Of a stretch of 64,000 nt of DNA, positions 28,401 to 40,400 are shown piece by piece (positions within the stretch are counted from its first letter, which is position 1; each line of letters begins with the position of its first letter). The position numbers and the translations under genes are program-made. The DNA is taken from assembly GCF_039555335.1 (NCBI RefSeq), contig NC_092647.1, positions 18,323,993 to 18,387,992 of the forward strand, in the 5' to 3' direction. Below the pieces are notes generated by a model that had not been told where the DNA came from, did not search any database, and was given only the letters and a program-made list of their open reading frames with translations. The stretch is from Amphiura filiformis (lineage: Eukaryota; Echinodermata; Ophiuroidea; Amphilepidida; Amphiuridae).

Positions 28401-31400
28401 TGGGCCTGGTTTGCCATCACTTCCTGAGCCGCCATCGGGACCTGGTGAACCCTGAAAGAGCAATTCATAAAATCATCAATAATCAATAATAAAATCCATA
28501 AAATAATATGATATAGGCCTACTTATATAAATCAAATTTGATGTTTGTGTAATTAATTGGCTGGCCACCAATTTGAAGAAAAAACAACAAATATATAGAA
28601 AATGAAACATAAACTTACCCTATCTCCTGGCATTCCTGGTGGTCCTGTAGATCCTGGTGAACCCTGCAAGAAATGAAAAAACAATTAATAGGAATATTTT
28701 GAAATAATGGAATGTTTTGCTGCAACTCATTTGACAATGCCATACTGTCTAAGTGTTAACATTTTCCCCTACGTAATTTTCACGGTTTGCTGATTTTGAA
28801 CTACTTAGCTCGTTTTCAAATTCATGATTTTGAGATTTTGTACATCCACCCATCCATTATATACACATATTTGCACATTTTTATTTTCACGTTAGCTGTG
28901 TGGAGCGCATAAAACCACGCAAATTAATGTTGAAAATATATTTTAAGTAGCAACTTTTTGACATTTTCTTTATACTTGACAAGTTTTTACTTACATCATC
29001 ACCTTCTGGTCCTGCTGCTCCAGAGGGTCCTTGTTCACCATTGTTACCCTGAAAATCAGTAAGAGATGACATTACTTTGAATTCATTCACTTCTGCAGTA
29101 TACTACAGAGACAGTGATTGGTTAATTAGATGATATTATCATCTCAATAACCAATCAAAATAGAGCTTTAAGGTACTTGAGCCTTTCTTACAGAGACCCT
29201 GATTGGTTGATTAGATACTATTATCATCTCAGTAACCAATCATATTTTGTTTAAGTGATATAAAAGAAAGTTAACTTGTTTGTAATCACTCTGTGAATCC
29301 ACAAAGGGTGTGTGAATTTTAAATGGGGTTATCTGAATGGGCGACTCAATTTCACAGAAGGTGTAAGAATTTGAACTGGAACAGCCCAGTATTCATAGCA
29401 TTCAAAATGTGGTACACATTATACATAAAATATATCAATATACTTAGCAAGAAATTGAGAGATGCAACTGCTCTTATCTCAAATATAAGTAGTTCAAGAG
29501 TTGAATCGAGGCGAAATCGCAAGATTCTCGATGCTTAGGATATTTGGAGTTTACTCAAGAGGTTGCTATAGTTGTACTTACCCTCTGTCCTGCTTGTCCC
29601 ATTTGTCCTGGTCTGCCTGGAGGACCTCCTAATCCCTGTTTGAACAAAACAAGAAAATAGTATCAATCATTTATATTATTAGAGTTTTAACAGGTGAAGC
29701 TTGTGTCTGCCTTAGCACCGACTCATTCAGGACAAACAAAACTGGAGTCAGTAGTGTAGCAGGGAGGAAATGAGAAGCCTGTGGAATATTTTGACCCCTC
29801 CTAATTTTAAAGGAAAGGAGTCTTTCTTGATTTTGACATGGGGTGTTCAATGATTGGACTTAAAAAATATGGCAGAGAGGCTGGGAAAACACAGGAATTA
29901 TCCCATAAAATCTGGCCAAGATGCTCCAAAACGGAGTCACAAAAACAGGGTAAAAAGACCAACATTTATGTGTTTTTTATAGGCAGGTTTTCTACTGAGG
30001 AATGCACTTATTAAACAAATATGTTGAGAATTACAGTCCGTTCAGTTTAAGTTGGAACATGACCTATACCTAAATGGTTGAATTGTAACAAATGAGGTCA
30101 AGATTAACTTGTAATCTTATGTTACAACATACTTCAGTCAGAGATCATTTAGAGAAACATAGAACATGACTTTGGACAGGCCACACAGATAATGGATGCC
30201 TGGATGGGTTCCCCCTTATACTGGTTATACCTCAATTATAGTCCTGAAGAATTGAGGCGAGGAAAAAGGTTTGCAAAATGTTCCTAAGACAATTTTTTTT
30301 AAATCCTATTGATCCAAACATGACATTTTAAAATGAGAACACTTTCTAGGATCTACAGGGCCCACAGGATAGCAGTACTTCGCACTGATGAAGGGGATAC
30401 CCTGTACAATGAAAGCTTAATTATGGACCTACAGGGCCTGTAGGATAGCAGTTCCTTGCCCTGATGAAGGGTCTACCCTGTACAATGAAAGCTCATCAAT
30501 GTTACTTACCCTCTCTCCTGCAGATCCTCTTGGTCCTGAAGATCCTGGTAAACCAGTTTCTCCCTAAAATATAAAAGGTGAGGAAAATGTTATTTTATAC
30601 ATACACCAGGCATTGTATTAAATTCAGTTAAACTGTAGGGCTAGCTGTTCCTAAACCCAACCTGTCCTGCATGAGAGCAAACTGTTCATCTTTTTATGAA
30701 ACCCCTTTCTTATATGCTAATCCAATCTAAATAAATCCGTCACAAAGACCGATTTCTATATAAACAAACACAAATAATCTTACCGCGTCTCCATCACCTC
30801 CGCGCCTTCCTACTGCTCCTTGGCCACCAGACTCTCCACGTTGTCCTCGTGCTCCTGATAGACCTGATTGACCTTGACGTCCTGGAATACCCTGTTAAAA
30901 TTGATCAAACAATGCACTTGATTAACAAAATGTTGATGTACTAAAACTAGATACTCACTCTTTCACTCCAACTAGACTTGAAGCTTTGTAAAGTTTATAA
31001 ATAGAGAGAGTGGCCTATCTGCTGTGTTCTAGCAGGACATCAGTCAATATGAGATATTAAAATTCAACGTAAAATTCAGTGACATATTAGTGTAAAGTTA
31101 AGTAAAATGGACCCCTAATTTAATACTACTTCCATCACAAAACTTTCACCACACTACATTTTAACTAATTTGCACAACAGATGTTTTTACTTTATATTCA
31201 GATTTTGTTCTATATGCTTATTTATTTTGTTTGTTATCTAGATAGATAAAAAGATACATATATATATCTACTAGCAACATTTTTAGACCATAATACCTAC
31301 CTGATCACCGCCATCACCTCGTGAACCTGCTGAACCTGCGGGGCCCTGCAATTAATATAAAACAAGCATAAAGTTAGAAATTAACTGAGCAGATATTCAA

Positions 31401-34400
31401 TGATCAAATTGGTCTAGATTGGGAATATGCCAGCTGTCAAGTATTCCAGTTGAGATCCATACACCCCTGGAAGACACAACCTTTTATCCTTGTGGAATAT
31501 GAAGGTCATGGCTTCCATAGGGTGTATTGATTCCAACAGGATGGCTCATTTCTGCTTATATAGGTAGACTAACAAGAGATGAAGTATTTATTCCATATTC
31601 TGTGGATCGGACATCCGGGGTATCTCTAGGCTCGGGCCCAAACTGCATGTGGCTCACGGTTTGTTGTGAACAACAGAAACCGGCTGTGAAGGAGGCTACA
31701 TAGCGATGTTGCTGGAGTGACCCTCAATTTCGGAAAAATGACACTCGACCATTGAATTTAATTTTAAGTTTGTCAGTATATAAGCGTAAATCAAGTAAGT
31801 TTCTTCCACTCTGAAGACTTAGAAGCGGTTGTTTGATTCCACTGACTATTTGCGATCGAAATTTACATAACACCAATGACAGAAATCATCAACAAAAATC
31901 GAATGTTTTCACTCGACCGTGAGTCGCATCATCAACCGGAAGTGACGTGGCACGGACCGACAGAATAAGCAGCCATTTTACAAATATCAAGCTATATATT
32001 TGCTGTAAACCCACTACTGAGTACTGCAGCTTTTCTATGGTGTCTTAGAATGTTTTACCAACCTCAATGTTTGGCAAGATGCTTGTGTTTTGCTTGTCTA
32101 TTTCAGCATCAGATGCTTGACATTCTGGTATCGGGCCATCGGCGCACATGTATTACCCCTCCTCCACACCCGCCCCTTGCGTCTTTGAAATTGGGAATGG
32201 TTAATTTGACAACACCAATCAAGTGCAGTACACAAACTAACTTCACAATGACACACATGGAATGGATTTCATCCGAGTTATTGTCCTCTACACCTGATAT
32301 TACTAGTCCTGTTTGTGACCTCAATTTGGGAGAACAAATATGCAATCAATGCTGAACACCATTAAGCAATTATAGCATAATTACAACACACATCATCATA
32401 TCCACAAGTGCTCACAAACACCCTACCACACACATCTTGGTGTATTTGTAATCATACACTTCGGGTGAATATTTGCATATTTTATCAATCAAGCGGGACA
32501 TCTTCCAATTCAGGATGTCCCTGATAAGCCTAATTATATACCAGTGAAGTGATCCATGCCTAAATATCCTTAAGTTGTTCCCAGGGACCCTAGAGGGTGC
32601 AATCATAATGAACTTGCTTGTGATTTAGTTTAGGTAAGAATTTTCAGTACTTACAGCTGAGCCTCGTCGTCCTGGCAAACCTTGTGATCCTGGTGCTCCA
32701 ACTGGACCCTGTATCAAATAAACAACAACAACATAATCATGATCAATGCCATGTATTTAAAATAACGCGATTCTCCAAAATTCTGTGATGAAAATTGAAT
32801 TTGAAGTTGCAACAAAATTGCACCTCCAAATTCTGCAGACTGCAGACACTAAGAGCTAACAATTTCTAAATTAAGACTGCCGACGATTTTTAAAATAGCA
32901 AAATGTCTACTTGATTAGACTGCTAATTTCACAATAATATTTATGGATCTTTTTTTTACAGGCCTAGTCTTCTATTACTTCATGTTGATCAAGCATCGCT
33001 CATGCATTGGCCAGTTAAACTTGAAAAAAAGTCAAGAAGATGTAATAGCGAACTCACATTGTCTCCAAGCGCTCCAGCAGAGCCTGGTGTTCCTGCGATA
33101 CCCTGTTGTAGGAAACAAAGTTGAAAATTGCATTATTTAGATGGATAAATGTGTAATGCCATGAAAAATTGTTTATTTAAGAAAGATGGCCCTAGATACA
33201 CCCCTGGGTATGGACTAATATCCCTGGCAACATGTGTCCAACAAGGCGAGCATCATCGACAGAAAACATTCAGTTATGCTTTCAATTGAAATATACAAGT
33301 AACATTTATTGGTGCAAATATGTGTTTAACTTTTCTTATTTCTCACAAACTATGAATTGCTTAATTTTTTTTTTATTAAAATGATGCAAAATTAATAATG
33401 GGTCAGCTGGATTGGAAAAAAGAATTACAGAAACTGGACCTCACAACTGCTCAATTGTTGGGCTACATTTTATAAAAGTATACATATATTTAGAATGGCT
33501 CTACGAATCCATTTGCGAGGTAAACTTTGGGCAAAAATGCTTTAATTTGCAGAAAATCCCAAACAATGTTTTGGGTTTTTGACCCACATTTTTAGGCAAC
33601 ATGATAACAAAAAAATTCTTTGGTAAAGATGTTTTTTTAATTCATTAAAAAAAATACGATGTCTCTAGGAGTAGGAAATTATTTTATATTTTTTGAATTT
33701 CGATCATAATTACCATTGCTCCAGCTTGTCCTGGGGATCGCGTGAACCACTCTCTCCTGTTTCACCCTGAACACCATTCTCTCCCTGATCTCCGCCTTGT
33801 CGGCATCACCCTAAAAAAACACAAGAGACAAAATATTAGCACAATGTTCCACAACATCTACAGTGGAGAACCAGTATCACCCGTAAAACAAATTCTCAAA
33901 ATCTTAAAATCTGATATTATGCATCATGGCTACTCAAACAAACATACAAATGATCAGCTTCTTCCTGCACACTAAATCAGTATAAAATTAAATCTAGTTT
34001 TAGAGAGGAAGCCCCCGCCAGAGCAGTTTTTCTGGGGTGAACCAAACCTGCCTGGTTATCAAATTAATAAGTGATAAGGTTATCTCTGAATTTGACAGGT
34101 GCTAATTGATGCATAACATTAACACATCAATTAGCACCGTAATTCAGAGATACACTTGTCCCCGATTAATTTGATAACCAGGCAGGTTTGGTTCACCCCA
34201 GAAGAACTGCTCTGGAGGGGCTTCAATACATAAGCAGCACATTCCGTTTCTGTAAGTTTAATAGCTTTAGCCTTCTGTTCTTATCCGATGTATTTTTGAT
34301 CAGTGTATGATGACAAACTTCAGTATTGTATTCTCAGTCAAGATATTGCTTTTCGGCAACTTTACCGAGTATCCTGGTAGATGTCGAATGACTGGAGACA

Positions 34401-37400
34401 ACCAATATATAATTATGCCTCCTAATAAGTTTTAATTAAAAGAGAGCGAGAGAATTAATGCAGAATCCTCCACAATTACAACATTATTTGATTTGGTCTT
34501 TCAGCGAATCAATTACTAATAAATGCTTGACACTGTACTATCTGTTGATAGTCCAAATTAAGTTATACTAGTATTTTGTGCAGAGGGCACCTGCATTAAT
34601 TTGCATTTTGTTCAACATAATGCTTGTAGAGGCAATGTTATTCAAATGGAATTGGCTAGGGCTTTATTTTTGTTCAACCCATACTCCCCTTCACTATGGA
34701 CCACAATTGCCTCATCCCAATGGCAGAGTTCAATAACCTCAATAAACAAGTGCAAAATTTGACCTTGAGTTGGAGTATGAGTTTTTGTACCCAAATTTTC
34801 AAAGGTCATTCAATGAATGTGCAAATGTATTGGGGTTAAAGAACTGTGCCTATATCTTCATAACGAGAGTATTTGAAGATTTTTATCTAGAGTATTTGAA
34901 GATTTTTGTCTTTTCTATATCATACTCAATCTGTGGAGGACTAGTTAAATAGCGTTATCTTCCACAGGGGGATGTGGATTTTAAAATAGATTAGCCTACT
35001 TGCAGCAAATGTAAAACAACAGCTTATAGAAGCTGCCGTAGCAAATGTTACCAACAAATAAATAGTAACGACAGCTTACCTTGGCTCCATTGAATCCTGT
35101 TGCTCCCACTGGTCCTTGGCTTCCTTGTGCACCCTTGATGAAAGATTGATCAAAGCTTTAAAACGTGTTGTTAATACAATTCAGAAGAATAAAAGATGTC
35201 AATGATAAAAAAAATTAACAATTTTGATAAGAAAGCCCAATTTTGCCTTACTGTAGCTTAAATTTTGGAAATAAACCAAGACAATTTATATTTAACTTGG
35301 CCGAAAGTTTTGATGGTTCCAAATTTCTGGAAAAATTGGTATGGGTCCAATTTCAAATTCTCAGCGAAACACCGTACCTTTTAGGCAATTTCCTTGAAAT
35401 TTTGCAAAAACTATCATTATTTTTGATGATCATTTATGTACTCCTGGACCCATATCTCAAACAGAGACGTGTATTGACCTGAATCCAATTCAAAGTCAAT
35501 GAAGCTTGGTATAAATACATTTATAAATGTCCGTTATATTTGATAATCATTGATGTTTTACTTACTACTGGACCCATATCTCCTGTGCTTCCTACTGCTC
35601 CCCTCTCTCCAGTAATACCACGAGGACCTCGGTTTCCAGACTCTCCTACAATTCCAGCTGGGCCCTGAATAAAAAATGAAGCAGCAAATCGGGACAAACA
35701 TTTCAGTGTTGACAGTATTCAACATAGGTTATACAAACTGCACAGAATTTTAACCTAGTATGAAAATTTTCTATAAAAGGATTGTACAGCTTTGTTCTAT
35801 TAATATCTTTACCAATTATAGATCGTTATAACTACAGATAGATTGTTTTAACCCACATATTTCGACTGCAGGCGACAAGACAACAAATTCCAATTTAACT
35901 ACAGCATGTAGTTTTCGGCTGTTTGATTTGAAGAAGAGCAGTTTATATGCCTGAAACATAGGTTGTTTTATCTGTCTATTTAGTTCGTCTGCTTATGTGC
36001 ACAGTGATTTTCATCAACTGTTCCAATATACTTTGATACTGTTTTCCTGACAGTTCTTCTGTGGGCTCTGGCATTTGCAATTTCACGCCATTGATCTTTG
36101 CCCATTTGTGTGCCTACATTTGTTGTTTGGTTTATCACAGCGATTTTTCATCACTTGGTTCAGTGCACTTTCATATTCCCATTGATCCGGTCCATGTTGT
36201 TTTTGCAGATTTAACACTTCTGCGGGACTTTATTTGGCTTTTGAACTTAACCTACTTCTGTGCCTACATGTGTTGTTTGTTGTCCCCCTCTGCATAATGA
36301 TCTAGTCTGATTCTTCAGTTACTCCAGATGGCACTCGCTGGAGTTCCAAAAGCTCAGCCCTCTGAAAAGGACTTCTCTAGGGAAAGATCAAATCTTACTC
36401 ATCTAGTCTGATTGTTACTCGTTTCCCCACGTCAAGTTGCTATACATTGGTTCGTTTTCTTCCCACTTATTATTATTTAACTCATGATGACATTTAACAT
36501 AAGCACTTATCCTTACCCTAAGGCCAAGTGCTCCTTCTGCTCCTGGATTACCTCGGTTACCACTTTCTCCTCGTGCACCTCTATCACCACGAGCACCGTT
36601 TGAACCACGGCCTCCCTGTTACAAAGCAATGATCATATAGATATGTTACTTGAAATGTTAAGGGGTAAAGGACCAATTCCTACAGTTAACCCCGTGAGTA
36701 CTATCTGCTGATTGGCTATTATCATGGCTATCATGACTTGCTGAGCCAATCACCAAGATGGGAAGAAAGGTATAGGATCAACCCACATTGGAAAATATCG
36801 TCTCCCAGAAAACAGCAGACATTGCTGCAGACCATGGCCAGATAGTAGCACTGTAGCACCAGTAGGTTTATTTCACTTTGAAGGCATGCTCAGTCTTGCA
36901 AATATGGGATAACTTTCAACTAGGCCATCCAATATGTCCAGCATTAAAAGGACTTCAACTAGTATCTACTGGTAGGGCTGTTGTCAACAGACAATATTGG
37001 CGACAAAGCAATTTTCACAATGTGTCTCGACAAAAAACTAGTCATTAAATATATTAGAGATAGGCTTATCATTGCCCTTATTTACCATGAACTAACTGCA
37101 TCAGTTGATTATTTTCATTCATAAGTGGTGCAGATTATCTGTCCATTACAATCCTAATACCCCCCTTGGGGATGGGAGGGGGTTGATGTCCCCAGACCGA
37201 CTGTTCACTTGTGATTTACAAGCCAATGTAATCTATATACCTCTTCAAGAGCTATCTCCATCTTTGTCGTATACAATAAAGTCAATAATTTTAAAATATT
37301 TATTTATAGTTTAATTCCTGATGTGCTCATCAATAGTGAACATCGCTATTGTCCACTTCAATGCTGTGGTGTGGCAACATCAGGGGTCCAAAAGCTTATG

Positions 37401-40400
37401 GGACTTGCTGGGATCACTGAATAGGCTGTTTAAGTCTAGTTAATGGAGGCAAAATGAACCGTGCCTGCCAGTCATTGGGGACGAGGTTATTTGATAGGGA
37501 TGAATTTCTTTTGAGCTTCTATAAAATCATCTTACTCTGTGTCCTTTCATTCCAGCAGATCCTGATCTTCCTGGTCTTCCAGATGGACCTCTTGCGCCGT
37601 TCTGTCCTGATGGTCCTGGTAGACCTCGGTTACCGTTCCTGCCATTGTTACCATCTTCTCCGGGTGTGCCAGTTGGTCCTGGGCCACCAGGCATGCCTGG
37701 ACCTCCTTGACGACCAGCATCTCCAGGTGGTCCTCTCATACCATAAAGACCCTATATTGACAAGAAAATTACATGAACATCATGTCAGCTAATGGTGATA
37801 TAGCATGTTGCAAAGGATTCTGGGAAGGGAAATATCTTCTCTGCTTGGCATTGTCTGTAATAGATGCCATTCTTATAAATGCCTGTTAAGTTTTTCAATT
37901 AAAATGTGACCTAAAGTGCAGAAATTTCTATGCCATCGTCGTCATGTGACCAAGCTGGTATTTGCTAGCTGGCACAAAATTGAGTGCACAAAACTTATTC
38001 CACTTGAGACTTCCACACTTTGTTGCATTAAAATGAGATTTTGTGGTATTTAATATTTACCAATAATATGCTTTTTGCATGACCACCTTGGCTAAACAAA
38101 ACAAAACTAAGCTCGATGTAAGCATTATGTACCAACTACTGTTCTCGTTGCACCTGGGTGACATGGTGCCCCTGGTTACAGATACTACATCATGTATGCA
38201 TTATGTACCTACTATCCTGTTGCACCTGGGTGACATGGTGCCCCTGGTTACAGACACTACGACATGTATGCATTATGCACCTACTACTATCCTGTTGCAC
38301 CTGGGTGACATGGTGCCCCTGGTTACAGACACTATGGTATGTATGCATATACTTACTGCTGCTCCTGTTGCACCTGGGTGACCTGGTGCTCCTGGTGGTC
38401 CCTAACTGTAATTGTGGCTGTGGTCTAATTTGTGGTCCTTTACTTCTTTGTGGTGCCATGATGACCTATACATTAGATCACATAAGATTGAATTAAGAAA
38501 ATGTACAATTCTATTTGGTCCGACATAAGCGGCATGATAAAATGTAAGTCTGCAGATTATTTATGTGCTTCATAATAACTTCATTTTCTGTTGAATTATA
38601 TCACATATTTCAAATCTGCATATTATTGAATTAAAAACAAGTCTGATTTAGAAAAAAAAAACAAAACAAAGGCAATTTATTTTCAAAATAATTTAAAGGC
38701 TCACAAATATCTAGCCATCCAGTTGTGACTTTAATTCTGAACTTCAATTCTGAACTTATAAAAATTGTCAATTCTGAACTTATAAAAATTGTCAATTCTA
38801 AACTTATAAAAATTGTAAATTCTGAACTTATAAAAATTGTTAATTCTGAAAATTGTTATCAAGGTAAAATAAGATTTTGAATTAATTGGAAAAATTAAAA
38901 GAATAGTTGCTGCTTTAGAAAATACTTGTTAATTGGAAAAATTAAAAGAATAGTTGATGCTTTAGAAAATAAAACAAGTAAGATCTTAGGATGTTAAATA
39001 TTTTCCTTCTACAACATTTTATAAACGATACGATAGTTTAAAATAAAAGTAATTTGGTACAGCAATTGAATCAATTCTAGACTTACATCTCCCATTGGGC
39101 CCGGTCTTCCTGATACGCCAACTTGTCCTGGTAAACCATTCTTTCCGTCACGTCCTGGTGGACCCTATTGTGACAATCAAATCACATTTATTTATTAATC
39201 ACTCTATGCATCCTGGATCGCAAGTTGCCTGTTAAACTTCTTATTTCAACAATTTAACAGTATATTTGGCCTTATTAACAATTTAACAGTATATTTGGCC
39301 TTATTAAATTTAAAATGGTCAACAATGACACTAAAATGAAAGATATCATATTTTTAAACTTTTTTATCACTTGGGTCTACAAGGATAAGTTTGGGCTGTT
39401 AAAACAGAACAATATTTTTAATTAAGTTCAGGGTGATTTTTTTCTCTGTCCAGAGTAGTACTGCTATCTCCAGGTCATATTTTGAACTCTGCTTGTTGAA
39501 TGGACATTACTGAACTGAGTCACTACATATGAGGCTACTTACTTTAGGTCCTCGGCTTCCTGGTGGTCCCTTGTATCCGTTTGGACCTCTACCGCCCTGA
39601 AAAATTAAACAATACAATGTTATTCACATATTGAGCGTGGGATCACTTACTGATTACCTCTGGTATTTTTTAGAGACAATTGACCTTATCACCCAAGTCA
39701 TGTGCATGCAAGGAGTCACTGCCTCAAAGGCTACCAGTCGGTGATCTTGTGCTTGGCATGCTTGAGGGGTTCAAGGTTGATTCCCATTGGTACCAAGAAC
39801 CTTCATCATTCTCATTCTCTCCTTTTCGTTTCCTTCTTTCCTTCCAATAACAAAAAACCATGGGTTGGGTTTAGGGTGCAAGCAGGAAACTCAAGAATTG
39901 GTTCTTGATTATGCACCTCACAAAATCATCTTATAATAAAGACGAGTAATTCATTCAAGATCAGAATTCAATCCCTGATGGAACTATTATACTATTGGAT
40001 ATTTTAAATAATCTTAACAGCAGTGCACTTACCGCAGGTCCTGGTGTGCCGGCTGGTCCTCTTGCGCCTGGTGGGAAATCCTATTGGTGAAGGAAAACAA
40101 ATTTCATGGTAGTCAGTTATGAAATGGTGCAAAAGACCTCTTATGATCACTTAACCCCATGGGTACTCTAAACCAAACTTTCAGCATCCAAGGTAATGGA
40201 GCGAACCCTGGGGAGGCACTAAAAAATGGATGACCGGGATGTGCGGCCACATTGCCCTTTTTTCAACTCCTCTTCCAAGAATTTCATTCTCACCAAATGA
40301 GCTGGTTTTTTCATTATTTTCTTCAAATTTTTCAAACATTTCAAATTTTGACATTTTTCAAAGAAATGTCAAATTTTGATGAATTTTTGCAAATTTTTGT

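Noticed and set aside
32050-32355. 101-residue plus-strand frame downstream of the ETS/CRE-like motifs
   Set aside because: No recognisable domain, ordinary composition and no donor; kept only as context for the promoter finding.
35447-35460. GGACCCATATCTC outside the 35566 exon as an exon relic
   Set aside because: Only 13 bp match and nothing around it continues the similarity.
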